A stretch of DNA of 64,000 nt, from contig CM050454.1 of the NCBI GenBank assembly GCA_027563935.2, positions 52,170,596-52,234,595 on the forward strand, read 5' to 3'. Below are positions 1 to 10,714 of the stretch, piece after piece. The translations under genes and the position numbers were made by a program. Below the pieces are notes generated by a model that was not told the origin of the DNA, did not search any database, and saw nothing but the letters and a program-made list of their open reading frames with translations. Each line of letters opens with the position of its first letter. Position 1 is the first letter of the stretch. This stretch comes from Costus lasius. Lineage: Eukaryota > Streptophyta > Magnoliopsida > Zingiberales > Costaceae.

Positions 1-313
1 CTCCATAAAAGACTTGTATTAAGAGTTGTCATGAGACTTGTTTTGAGGAGTATGTTACTAGTTTTGAATGTTGATTGCAATGGCTTATGTTGGTAGCATG
101 TTTTAGTTCTCAGATTTTGGGATTGTATGACTCTACTCTACTTGGGTAAAAGTTTTTGATGGAATGAATATTTTTCTGTTGCAACTTGGATAATGACATT
201 ATATCACTTATTTTATTGTTCAAGGCATTGAACTTGATATTGATTGTTGATCTTGCGAAAAATTATATCGTATGATTATCTTTTATGGATTGTTGTTATC
301 TAAGGGTGTGACA
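1..313. mobile_element. 3' terminus of an LTR, probably Ty3/gypsy, inserted in element 1
   Basis: No coding potential is visible. The sequence ends at 313 in GGGTGTGACA, a common end of plant gypsy LTRs. Exactly after it, the LTR of element 1 resumes in its middle (position 314 corresponds to 8312 in the other LTR copy). The simplest reading is that an element whose 3' LTR ends here was inserted into the 3' LTR of element 1, with the rest outside the window. ATATC (314-318) would be one copy of its target duplication. Family assignment rests on the terminus only. Confidence 0.4.
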
Positions 314-1284
314 ATATCAAAGTAAAATATGCTCACAATATAATTCAAACAACTGAATTGAAACAAGAATTGCAATTAAGAATCGTCAATGGGTTTCAAC
401 CGAGCCCCGAAAAAGGTTTTACGCTACAATGAACATTGAAATGTTCAAAATCTCTCTTTAAAGGGAAAGAAAACTACAAGGAAGTGAATCTAAGAGGAAG
501 GAAACGCTGAACCGAAAGTACCCTCAAGAAATTGTGATGATCTGACGTCTCAATCTCCAAAAATCTCGTCCGAAACTCCTCATCGCCGTGTTCTTTCGCC
601 CTAGCCGCTTTGTCGCGTGATTCCTCGATCATTAGGCATGAAAATAAGGGCTTTTATATTCCACGTGTTCTCCTTCGAATAAACTTTCCAAAGAACCCTT
701 CCTTGCCAAATTTGGACTTCTAACGGGTTGGAAATCAGAGAAAATCCGAATAGGACTTGGGTTCGCGTTCGCCTGGGTTGAAATCACGGGTGAACCCCAC
801 CGGTTTCACCTAGCCGTGATGTGTTCTGGATTGTTTTGCCAAAAAGAAGCACGGGTAAACCCCGCTGGGTTCACCTGCCCGTGATATGCTCTGGCCACTT
901 TGAGTGCTGCGCAATAGAGAGAATCACGGGTGAACCCCACCGGGCTCACCTGCCCGTGAAGCTCTCTGTGAAGTATCCTGTTGTTTGGTGAAAGAACTGG
1001 TGAACCCCATGGGGTTCACCTGGCTGTATTTTCCAGGCTAACTCCGATTGAGCCCAAATTTGATGAACAGCTTCGTTTTCACGTAAGAAATCACCTCATA
1101 GCCTTAGAATCTTCAAAAGACATCAAAATTGGGTGATTTTACATGAAATTCCACAAAAGCAAGAAAAAGTGAAGATTCCGAATCTTTGAAGGAAATAAAC
1201 CTATAAAGAGTGTGAAAATATCAAAATAAGCCTAGATTCATCATGAAATATTAAGGAAACTTACTACTAAAATGCAAGGGATCA
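314..1284 (-). repeat. 3' LTR of element 1, partial
   Basis: This aligns along its whole length with 8312-9284 and ends at the same point (ATCA, 1281-1284; the LTR begins TGATCCCTTGCATT on the minus strand). About 525 bp of the LTR are missing on the left, where unrelated LTR-like sequence (1-313) begins. That fits interruption by insertion rather than deletion. Confidence 0.8.
770..1030 (-). repeat. Hairpin array in 3' LTR of element 1 (GGTGAACC type)
   Basis: Four units of the form (T)CACGG-GTGAACCC...GGGTTCACC-nnCCGTG follow each other at about 60-70 bp spacing. Each unit is an inverted repeat: an inner GTGAACC/GGTTCAC stem inside an outer CACGG/CCGTG stem. Some units are eroded compared with the copy in the other LTR at 8780-9022. 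The same unit type recurs after the pol position of this element (4331-4573). Confidence 0.8.
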
Positions 1285-2635
1285 AAATATTCCAGATTTA
1301 AATCTTTGCTTGTCCTCAAGCAATTAAATAAGATGAAACACAAGATGCGTTCAAGAGCAATCTATTGTATTGAGGTATACATCCAAGATAGAAAAAACAT
1401 TTAATAGCAATCCAAGATCTAATTAGGAAAAATCAAGTAAGTGGTTGTTTCAAGTGTTCAATAGTTTGATCCCACAATCTCTAGATGCTAAACAACCTAG
1501 TAAGCAACAAACATAGGATTCAATTAAGTCTACACAACACTCATGCAATTCCAATCCTTCCTAATCAAATCGTTGGGGTTAACTCAAATGTTTTAATAGG
1601 GTATGGTAGACTGATTATTGCAATATACTTCAATTCATATCCTTAGGTGCCATTGCAAATTTTTCGCAATGTCAAGTAGAGGAGTCTCTTTATAGATTTT
1701 ACTTCCCTTCTCTTAGATTTCAACTCATATCCTTCGGTACCACTGCCAATTTTTCGCAGTGCCAGGTAGAGGAATCTAAGAGTGGTTTTTTTTTTGAAAT
1801 AAGAATTGAAACAACTCAGTAGTTGATAACATATCATTTTTAACAAATGCAGTGTCTCCCCAACAATAGAAAGGAATTCAAAGAATAACTAAGTGAACAT
1901 GTATCTCAATATGATTCTCATGTAAGTTGCAAGCTTGAGTTGATTAAGCGATCGTAGAAATGTTTGACCCACTAATGTACAACTCAAAGTCAATCCAAAT
2001 TACAAAATTTCAAAATCATAGAATATGTGGATATGATCAAGAAGTATCTCTAACAAGGAGGTGTTATCAACAATCCTGGATTATTCCTAACCAATCATGC
2101 ATTCAACTTTTTTAAAATTTTGTTATAGCTATCATAGGACAAGACTCGTGATAGATAAATGAATTCATGAATAATAAGCATTATAGCATTTCAAAGTTGA
2201 CACAGCATGTATGAAAATCACAATCATCATAGTAGAGTACTAACATAAACAAGAAAGTAGGTCCCAAAGTGTCATACGAAATTGTCACATAGTGCGTCCT
2301 GAAGATGTGGACCAGGCCCATGAATAGAATGACATATAAGGTACAATGTCAGAATATCCATCCATCACAGAATTAAAGTATCAGGTCCAAACATACAACA
2401 AGTCAAGTGATCAACGTCAAACAGCCACATGAGTACAGAAAGAAGAAACCGGAGTAGAGGTAGCTCACCCACTCTAAAAGTTTGCATAATCCTCTATGCA
2501 ATACCGTGATGTGAGAGGAGTGGATGTCAATGTTAATGCTCGGGGCAGCTACCTTGCGCAAGCAAGAGCCAGAAACCTGTGAGCTCTTGCTCTTCCCGCA
2601 TGCGCTATAGTCTAGCTCGACCTCCTAGTCTGAAG
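1285..2635 (-). other. 3' untranslated part of element 1 with PPT zone
   Basis: This is the non-coding region between the env-position pseudogene and the 3' LTR (minus strand). A purine-rich stretch beside the LTR (about 1300-1325, minus strand GGACAAGCAAAG) is the likely polypurine tract area. Apart from the two stem-loops at 1651-1761 I see no gene. Confidence 0.5.
1640..1775 (-). other. Two conserved 3' stem-loops of element 1
   Basis: Two copies lie 90 bp apart. The first pairs CATTGC (1651-1656) with GCAATG (1666-1671); the second pairs CACTGC (1741-1746) with GCAGTG (1756-1761). Both have a 9-nt loop rich in T (A on the transcript strand) and a flanking CTACTTGnCACTG-like context. The stem differs between copies by a paired change (T-A versus C-G). 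Related hairpins occupy the same place in elements 2 (11126-11234) and 3 (51871-51890). Confidence 0.7.
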
Positions 2636-4033
2636 AAATGTCCATGCGAGCCATGTTCTCCTCGGAGAGAAAGGAAAGTCGCTCATCCATACTTGATATC
2701 TTTTCCCAAATAGACCCCATCATCTTCTGTTGCCTTTGTATGTGTGCCTCCATAGACTCCCATCGAGAGGAATGGTCTTGCTGAATGTAGGAAATAGTGG
2801 TGTCCAGTGATCGATCACTTCTCGTTGGTGGAGCTACTCCTATTTAATTTCCTGCAAGATAGCCATCATAGAGTTAGAGGAAGAAGTGCCACCAAATGAG
2901 AATGCTCCGAGTGCAGGTGGTGCTGTGTCGATAGGGTTAGGCTGTGGATCCTCAACAGGTTAGATACGCCAGTTCCCTCGCACTCTCACGGTGGTGTGCT
3001 CTGGGTTTGGTAATGGCAGGCAAAATGGACTCCCTTTGAATGTCATGCAGTAAGAGTCTCCCTTGCGTATAATCAGCTTCATAGCAACACAAGACTCGAT
3101 CTCAAGCCTGTTGTTGCCAGTAGCTTCCAATGTGTCGTATGGGATGATGCCCAAAGAGACTGCCAAGGGAGTGATAAGGCCGCCAATCACAATCGCCCCT
3201 TTCAACGAGAGGGCGACGCGGCTAAACTATTTTGCAAGATAGTACCTAGAATCCACACGAAAGCTATGAAACATGCACCAGAGATAAAACAACTCGGTCT
3301 GTCGAACCATACCATCACTCTCACTGCGGCCAAATATGGTATGAGCCAACACGTGGTGAACGTACTTGATGATCGGGTTGTAGAGGCTGGAAGCACGGGC
3401 CATGCGAGCGGAGTAAATGTGCTCATTAGTTATAGCACCCCAGAAGCCCTGCTCACTATATTCTGTGGGGACCTTGCGGGCAAAAGGTTCAGGAAATCCA
3501 TAGATACTACGTAACTTAGAAAGAGTAAGAGTATGCTCAATATTACCCAAGCGAAAGGTCAAACAGCTGGAATCGTCCTCTAGAATCAGATCTGCCTTCA
3601 CCTCCAAGGAGCTCAAAAATTCCAACGTAACACCAACGTACGTGGGAGAAAAGAGCTACTGGAACTTCTCCCTACCCACAGCAGCATACATCATATCAAT
3701 ATCTTCCCTCAGCCCGAGCAATTGCAATGTGCCTCTATCAAGATATCTTGTGTTGAGAACTCGGGGTTGACGCAGTGTTTGATAGCGTTCTTCTTAGCCG
3801 GCGTTGCGAAAGACAATCCCAAACTCATTCGGAGGAGAGACGTATGGTTACGGCCGGCTGGCAGATGTGCGTCCTTGCTTAGAGGATGAAGATCCTGGTG
3901 TGGCCGACAGTGGCTGGAAAGATGGAAGAGGCGACGGTTCATACTACTCGTCGTCTGTGGCTAACGAGTCAGAAAATGCTTGCGTAGGTCGCGATGTCCG
4001 CTTGGAAGCCATAGCTTTGATTCTCGGAGGCAT
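2636..4033 (-). pseudogene. Athila-type env-position ORF, broken
   Basis: The product is homologous to the long ORF at 49791-51218 of element 3. Shared motifs include AHTIFGR(S/G) with SDG, a (L/W)W(C/S)M(L/F)H(S/G) block, KGAIVIGG(L/F)(I/L)TP and ESC(V/I)AMK. This family follows pol in Athila-type elements (known as Athila ORF-1 proteins) and occupies the place of an envelope gene; its role is unknown and I see no convincing membrane segments. The likely start is the ATG at 4033-4031. A stop soon follows (about 3942), and the rest reads in at least two blocks (3625-3227, 3205-2960) separated by stops or frame changes. A C-terminal block resembling 50982-51218 can be followed to about 2636. 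It is not translatable as one protein. Confidence 0.75.
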
Positions 4034-4330
4034 GAGTGCTGGTGACGATCAAGATCGACAGGGGGATGCTTGGACAAGAAGATCCAGCCGGAGGTGGAAA
4101 GGACTATGGCGGCGGAAAGAAATCCGAAGAACAGGTGACACGAAAATCCAGGGCGAAATAGGTGAGCAAAACCTGTCCGGATTGCAGGGAAACATGGATC
4201 AGGACCGAAAAAACTGCCTTCATGTTTGGAAAGAGGAGGGATCGGCGCGATCTTCGGGATCTTGGCGAGATTTGGGTGGCGGCGGAAACCCTCGCATGCG
4301 GTGCCCTAAGGTCGGGTGAACATAGGATGG

Positions 4331-4573
4331 AAATACGGGTGAACCCGCCCGGGTTCACCTGGCCGTGAAGTTCACTGGTGGGTTACTATTGCTACAGAAA
4401 CACGGGTGAACCCGTTGGGGTTCACCTAGCGGTGAAGCGTACTGGAAGGTTCCCTGCAGACAGAAATACTGGTGAACCCCGTGGGATTCACCTTCTTGTG
4501 AAGCTTGCTGGTCATCACCCTGGGTAATGCTGGTGCGGTGGACTTCACAGGTGAACCCCGTGTGGTTCACCAG
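4331..4573 (-). repeat. Post-pol hairpin array of element 1 (GGTGAACC type)
   Basis: There are four units. GGTGAACCC/GGGTTCACC form perfect 9-bp stems with loops GCCC (4338-4359) and GTTG (4405-4426). A third unit lies at 4471-4492 and a fourth at about 4552-4573. The units are of the same kind as in the LTRs of this element (770-1030, 8780-9022) but stand between the old end of pol and the env-position ORF. Sequence between units is not conserved with the LTR, so this is not a simple LTR fragment. Confidence 0.8.
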
Positions 4574-4775
4574 GTGGTGAAATGCACTGATTTGCATGAA
4601 ATATTCTGGAATAAATCACCATGCGCCCCTTCTTCATCCTACATCATAAAGGGACATCAAATCAACAGTAATCCCTATTAGAAAACCAAAAATTAAATGA
4701 AAAAGAGATTAACAGCCTAGAAAACTATCTAACAACGTGGAGAAATAATGCATGAAAACTAAAAATAATTAAAAA

Positions 4776-4793
4776 CTTGGGCTGCCTCCCAAG
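4776..4793 (-). other. 18-nt stem-loop at the end of pol, element 1
   Basis: On the plus strand it reads CTTGGG-CTGCCT-CCCAAG, a perfect 6-bp stem with a 6-nt loop, preceded on the transcript strand by AGCGCT. It lies about 40 bp beyond the end of the integrase remnant. Equivalent hairpins occur at 13317-13334, 21949-21966 and 48933-48950. Confidence 0.8.
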
Positions 4794-4832
4794 AGCGCTA
4801 GTTTAGGGTCTGTAGCTCGACCATAAGAGTTA

Positions 4833-5174
4833 TCAGAGTATCAAATTCGTGGGGTCTAAAAGAGCAAGAACTTCCTCCTTTTCAACCTGCTCATCTTCAA
4901 AGTAGTGCTTGAGACGGTGCCTGTTAACTGTGAAACTCCTAGTTTGTTCTGTCCAAATTGTAATGACACCATACGGTTGAACTTTCTGAACTATAAAAGG
5001 ACCGGACCACCTCGTGCGGAGCTTTCCTAGAAATAACTGAAGTCTTGAATTAAAGAGAAGCACTTTATCCCCTTCACGAAATTCTTTCTTTACTATACGC
5101 TTGTCATGCCAAAACTTCGTGCGTGCTTTGTAGATCTTGGCATTCTCGTAGGCAAAAAGGCTCATCTCTTCCAA
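4833..5174 (-). pseudogene. Integrase C-terminal remnant of Athila-like pol
   Basis: About 113 residues carry the typical tail of Athila/Tat integrases: ELEEM, AYENAKIYKARTKFWHDK, then a DKVLLFNSRL block and WSGPFIVQKV. It ends normally in front of the conserved stem-loop. The catalytic core is missing, because upstream the frame runs straight into protease-proximal sequence near 5200. Reverse transcriptase, RNase H and the DDE core were therefore lost by internal deletion. No function is expected from the fragment. Confidence 0.75.
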
Positions 5175-5593
5175 TTCATCAAGTTATAGCTTTTTCCTTT
5201 CACTAGCGTGCTTGGTGGGGTTCGTCAGGGTAGGTTCCAATGGGTCCACTTCTTTCTTGAAGGGTTCAACATGCTATATAGCTTTTTTCATAATGTCCAC
5301 TTTGCAGCATGTACCTGCAAGATAAGGTTTTTTCAAGGTGTTAGACAAATCAAATTGAATAATGTTGCCACATATGTTCAAGGACAGTTTCCCATTCTTG
5401 ATATCCATGACAGCACCTGCAGTAGCAAGAAAAGGTCTCCCTAGAATAATAAGGAGCCTGTCATCCTCATCAATCTCTAAAACAACAAAATCAGCGGGAA
5501 TAAAGTAATCTCCTACTTAACTGGTACGTCCTCTAAAATACTAACTGGTTGGCGCACTGATCTATCTGCAAGCTGTATGGAAATGTTAGTAGG

Positions 5594-7517
5594 CTACAAA
5601 TTTTCTATATCTAGCTTTTTACAAAGTGACAATAGCATGAGGCTAACACTTTCTCCTAGATCGCACAAAGCTCTCTGAAAGGACAGCTCCCCAATCTGGC
5701 AGGGTATAGAGAAATTGCCTGGGTCCTTAAGCTTAAGAGGTAGCTTGTTTTGAATGATGGTGCTGGACTCCTCAATAAGTGCAACGGTGCCATGATCTTC
5801 CAGCTTCCTCTTATTTGATAAGATGTCTTTCAGGAATTTTGCATAAGTCAGCATCTGCGAAAGAGCATCAACGAAAGGGATATTAATATAATGTTTCTAT
5901 AAAATTTCTAAAAACTTACCAAACAACTTGTCCAATTTAGCCTTAACAAGCCTCTGTGGAAAAGGGATCGGTGGCTTATATGCAGGCGATCCCACATAGG
6001 GCCACTCTTCTTCAACCGATTCTGGTGCCACTAGCATTGCATCTGAATGCAGTTCCACAGGCTCATGCGTCACGTCATCTCTTTTGTCATCGGTCGACAT
6101 CTTTGGATCCTCAAGTTACTTTCCACTCTGAGTGGAGATTGCATTGCAATGCTTCCTCGAGTTTACTTCTGGCTGGGATGGTAGCTTGCCCGGTGCCCTG
6201 GAGGATGAGCTAGCTTGTTAGGCTAGCTGACTCTCTAGCATCTTGTTGTGTATCTCCAAGGAGTCCATCATTGTCATCATAAGCTTCATCATGTCGGTCA
6301 GTCCTTCAAGTTGTTTGCTCAACTGTGAATCATTATTTGGCCTTGGCTATGGGTTGAAGTTTTTGTTCTGGAATCCTGGTGGTTGTCTGTAGTCGCCTTG
6401 TGGAGGCTGCCTAAAATTTCCTTGTGGAGGTTGGGTTTGTTGTGAAGGCACTTGTTCAGGTTGCATTGGCTAAGTTGTTCGATATGAGAAGTTTGGGTGG
6501 TTGCGCCATCCTGGGTTGTATGTGTTGGAATATGGATTGTTGTTTGGATTGAAGTTTTCAACAGCGTTCATTTGCTTAGAGTGATTCACAGCCATCCGCC
6601 CATCTCCTACTTGACAATCTGCCCCTGCATGACCTGCCACTCCACAGACATTGCAAGATATAGATTTAACATCCATTGAATTTACAGACCAAGAATCAAT
6701 CTTTCTAGTCAAATTATCCACCTTAGCTACAAGAGCAGTGAGAGAGTCAAGGTCATACTTACCTGACTTCTTGCTAGATGTACCTCTCTCAGATGTCCAT
6801 TGGTAATGGTTGATCACCATGTCCTCAAGGAGGTTCATTGCATCTTCAACCCGTCTATTCATCAAAGCGCCTCTTGCTGCAGCCTCCACAGTGAGTCTTG
6901 TGTTGTAATCCAACCCGCTGTAGAACGTTTGGATTAAGACCCAAGTCTCAATTCCGGGATGTGGACACATCCTTTCGAGCTCTTTAAACCTCTCCCAAGC
7001 CTCATATAAGGATTCTCCATCCTTCTGCATAAAACTTGTTATCTGATTCCGTAATTGAATTATCTTGGATGGAGGAAAGTATTTGGAGAGAAAAGCTTGA
7101 GATAGCTCCGCCCATGTCCTTATTGAAGCAGAAGGTAGTGTGTGAAGCCAAGCTCTCGCTCTGTCCCTCAAAGAGAATGGAAACAATTGCAACCTGATAG
7201 CATCAGCAGACACACCATTAATTTTCAACATATCACAATATTCTAAAAAAAATAGAGAGATGCATGTTAGGGTCCTCAAGAGGAGAACCACCAAATTGGT
7301 TCTGTTGCACCATAGAAAGTAGAACAGGTTTTATTTCAAAATTATTGGCCTCAACAGTGGGCCTCGCTATTCCTGATTGTAAACCATGTGTGTAGGAAGG
7401 AGAATAGTCTTTCAACGTCCTATTGTTGTAGTTGTTCCCTACTGGTTGAGGTATTTGATCATTGTTCACACCAAACTGAATGTGATCCATTTGATTTTCC
7501 GCGCTCTGATGGTTCAT
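5594..7517 (-). pseudogene. gag-protease remnant of element 1
   Basis: The N-terminal block ends with FGGSPLEDPN. A frameshift in a run of eight T/A near 7243-7252 separates it from the main capsid block (7294-6470, FPFSLRDRARAWLH, YFPPSKIIQLRNQI, DGESLYEAWERFKEL). A zinc knuckle CNVCGVAGHAGADC and the PYSNTYNPGWRNHPNFS signature follow. In-frame stops occur near 6470 and at 6220-6218 (TAA followed by CAA). Further on lie KPPIPFPQRL (about 5960) and the protease active-site region LCDLGESVSLM (about 5650); DLGAS is the usual form. Coding sense fades below 5594. It could have supplied structural protein only before these breaks arose. Confidence 0.8.
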
Positions 7518-7762
7518 GTCTTCCTTTTTCTAAAGTTGGTTTTGCTTCCTTCTAATCCGGAACGTGCGCTCGATCTCTAGATCAATGTCAAAGAATGCTC
7601 CTGCCCTAGAACTTCTTTGCATAAAAGAGGTCAGTCAAAATTTTAAAGTTCTAAGACAACGGGCAAATAGAGTGAAAAAGAAAATAGCAATGCAAAAATG
7701 TAGAAAAACTAACTAAGGCCTAGTCTACCAATTCTCAGAAATATACTAATATCAACCGTTGT

Positions 7763-7780
7763 TCCCCGGCAACGGCACCA
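7763..7780 (-). other. Primer-binding site for tRNA-Asp, element 1
   Basis: On the minus strand this is TGGTGCCGTTGCCGGGGA, complementary to the 3' end of plant tRNA-Asp with one mismatch. Six bases separate it from the LTR end at 7787, as is usual for Athila-type elements. Confidence 0.9.
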
Positions 7781-7786
7781 AAAACT

Positions 7787-9284
7787 TGACACGTCCCGCA
7801 AGTGCACGGTTATGTCAAAGTAATATAAAAGATGTCGAATCCCATAGGGAACATAGTTCAGTACCAGAAAATCCAAGTTTCAATAGCTAGGCGAATCGAA
7901 ACGGGGTTTTAAGAACTTAAATCGAAAACAAGAAATCAAAGCTACATCGGTAGAGAATAAATATGAGAGAGATATCAGGGCTATGGTTTCCACCATGCTG
8001 ACGATCTTAATCACGCTTAATAATATCAGTTATATGGATTTATGATATTGCACAAGGAATCTATCCCTAGGGTACAAGATGCCCTCTCTCGAGTGTACAC
8101 CCTGGTGTTTGACTAAGATGATCTCCTACTCTCGCCGTGGATCATTTTAGACAAACCCAATGAGTTCTATGGAAGATTGTGAAACCCTCGAGAGATGACC
8201 AAGCACTCTCGTCTCGAGGTCTCACAAGTTTTACTAAGAAGATCCGTCTTTATGATCCTCCTCTTGGTATGAATCGAAACAACTCGGCCAAGGTAAAATC
8301 ATGAGATATGCATATCAAAGTAAAATATGCTCACAATATAATTCAAACAACTGAATTGAAATAAGAATTGCAATTAAGAATCGTCAACGGGCTTCAACCG
8401 AGCCCCGAAAAAGGTTTTACGCTACAATCATCATTGAAACATTCAAAATCTCTCTTTAAAGGGAAAGAAAACTACAAGAAAGTGAATCTAAGAGGAAGGA
8501 GACACTAAACCGAAAGTATCCTCAAGAAATCGTGATGATCTGGCGTCTCAATCTCTGAAAACCTCCTCCGAAACTCCTCGTCGCCGTGTTCTTCCACCCT
8601 AGCTGCTTCATTGCGTGATTCCTCGATCATTGGGGCATGAAACTTAGGGCTTTTATATTCCATACATTCTCCTTCGAATAAGATTTCCAAAGAACCCTTC
8701 CTTGCCAAATTTGGACTTCTAATGGTTTGGAAATCAGAGAAAATCCGAGTGGGACTCGGGTTCGCATTCGCCTGGGTTGAAATCATGGGTGAACCCCACC
8801 GGGTTCACCTGGCCGTGATGTGTTCTGGATTGTTTTGGCAGAAAGAAGCACGGGTGAACCCCGCCCGATTTAACTTACCCGTGATATGCTCTGGCCACTT
8901 TGAGCGCTGCGCAATAGAGAGAATCACGGGTGAATCCCACCGGGTTCACTTGCCCGTGAAGCTCTCTGTGAAGTATCCTGTTGTCTAGCGACAGAACCAG
9001 TGAACCCCATGGGGTTCACCTGGCCGTATTTTCCAGGCTAACTCTGATTGAGCCCAAATTTGACGGGCAACTTCATTTTCGCGTAAGAAATCACCCCATA
9101 GCCTTAGAATCTTCAAAAGACATCAAAATTTGGTGATTTTACTTGAAATTCCACAAAAGCAAGAAAAAGTGAAGATTCTGAAGCTTTGAAAGAAATAAGC
9201 CTATAAAGAGTGTGAAAATATCAAAATAAGCCAAAATTCATCATGAAATATTAAGGAAAATTACTACTAAAATGCAAGGCATCA
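7787..9284 (-). repeat. 5' LTR of element 1, complete
   Basis: It runs from TGACACGT (7787) to GGCATCA (9284) on the plus strand, so on the transcript strand it starts TGATGCC and ends GTGTCA. It is 1498 bp long. It begins six bases from the PBS and ends at the junction with element 2 LTR sequence. Confidence 0.85.
8780..9022 (-). repeat. Hairpin array in 5' LTR of element 1 (GGTGAACC type)
   Basis: Four units match those at 770-1030. The first is perfect: GGTGAACCC (8788-8796), loop CACC, GGGTTCACC (8801-8809). The second (about 8850-8880) has decayed by transitions; its homologue in the other LTR decays at different positions. Confidence 0.8.
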
Positions 9285-10714
9285 GTAGACAATTTACAAA
9301 GAACCAATCCTCACTAACGTGCAGGATTTATTCAATGTTATATATAAGTAAATCATTGACAAAGAACTCAAGGATCACTCTCATGCATCCGAATTCTAAG
9401 TCAATCAACTCAAGTGGAAACTCAAGGATCACTTTCGTGCATCTGAATCTCAACACAGGTTCTACTTATGGTTCTCCAATGATCCAATACTTGATCTGTC
9501 ACAGTATCATCACGTTTATCACATTAACTCGAACCTAAATTCATATTATTAACATAGCATTGTACTTCTAAAATTGAGAAATAAGAACAAACCTAATTTC
9601 TTATGATGAGTTCCTAATATTCAATTTTAGGGTTCCAAGTTCTCAAGCAAGTCACCTCTCGGTCCATATCGCGAAAACTTTAAAACATGCTAACAATATG
9701 AATATTCAGAGAATTAAAGGCAATCATCACATAAGCAGAATTATCATAACAATAATATCATGACGAAATAATGATTATCTAGTCATTAAAAATTAAAGGG
9801 ATTACACCCCCATGTCCCAAAAGATGTCTAAGCTAGCATGGAAGGAGAATTATAATAAACCAAAGTTTAGATTGATTAGAAATCGAAAAGAAGGGAAATA
9901 TCAACTAACAACACGGCTGTAATGAAAATTATAGCCATAATTTTGCGTGTGAATAGTGCAGGCGCCCACAATTTCTTTAATTTCTCCTCCAATTGATCTC
10001 CTTTCGCTCTGAAACTTATGGGGTATCCTCTCCTCCTCCAGGCAAAGCTCCCTTGTGAAAATCGCGGCCTGAGATGGCCTTTACGCCTCTCGGCGATAGG
10101 CCGTTCCCTAAGGACGCCTCTCTTGATTTCTCTCTAGAAAGTGGATAAAAATTAGGGCTTTCGGTCCCCCTTTCTCTTCTCCTCGTTGGGACGAGTTCAT
10201 AACTTCTTTCGGATCTCAATTTGGTGGTCTATAGCTCGAGAAATCGTCTTCGCAAGAAATCCACAGAAGAATCGGGCAACCTGGGTTAAAATTACGGTAC
10301 CATAATTTTTATTACGGCAGTGCCATAATTTACTTCTGTATATTTCTAGGTGGAAATTATGGTAGTGTAATATTTATTATGGTACTACCGTAATTTGCTT
10401 CTGTGCTTTTTGGGGCAGAAATTACGCCATAATATTTATTACACCCAGGGGTGTAATTTTTTAAACTTGCTCCGATTTGCTTGAAAATTGACATGCGGTT
10501 TCGTCTCAATGTCTGGAATCCATTGGTGTGCTCAGATCTTTCAAAATCCATCAAAATATGGCACTTTTTACCTAACAATGATAAAAAAAAAAGAAATGGT
10601 GTAGATTCCGCAATATTTGACAAATAAGGCTTAAAAACAAGCAAAAGAGCATAAATATAACACAAAAAGACCAATGAAATGACACAAAATATACTATGAA
10701 TTTTGGTGTCATCA
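9285..10714 (-). repeat. 3' LTR of element 2, part right of the element 1 insertion
   Basis: It aligns with 15169-16532, sharing ACAATTTACAAAGAACCAAT and the end TTTTGGTGTCATCA at 10701-10714. Its left part would lie beyond element 1, outside the window. Confidence 0.85.
10285..10460 (-). repeat. Hairpin array in 3' LTR of element 2 (TACGG type)
   Basis: It has four to five decayed units such as TTACGGTACCATAAT, TTACGGCAGTGCCATAAT and GGTACTACCGTAAT. These are the same palindromic kind as in elements 3 and 4, altered mostly by transitions. The matching array of the 5' LTR is at 16170-16280. Confidence 0.7.

Larger units (their letters stand above)
314..9284 (-). mobile_element. Element 1: non-autonomous Athila-like Ty3/gypsy retrotransposon
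   Basis: Read on the minus strand, the order is 5' LTR (7787-9284), tRNA-Asp PBS, gag-protease remnant, integrase C-terminal remnant, 18-nt stem-loop, hairpin array, env-position pseudogene, paired 3' stem-loops and 3' LTR (314-1284, interrupted). Reverse transcriptase, RNase H and most of integrase are absent: the protease region runs directly into the integrase tail near 5200. The element lies inside the 3' LTR of element 2, and GTAGA at 9285-9289 is the visible flank of the target duplication. The two LTR copies differ by many substitutions, so the insertion is not recent. Confidence 0.85.

Noticed and set aside
3804..4319. Plus-strand frame of 171 residues
   Set aside because: It is antisense to the env-position pseudogene and its leader in element 1; the minus-strand homology explains the region.
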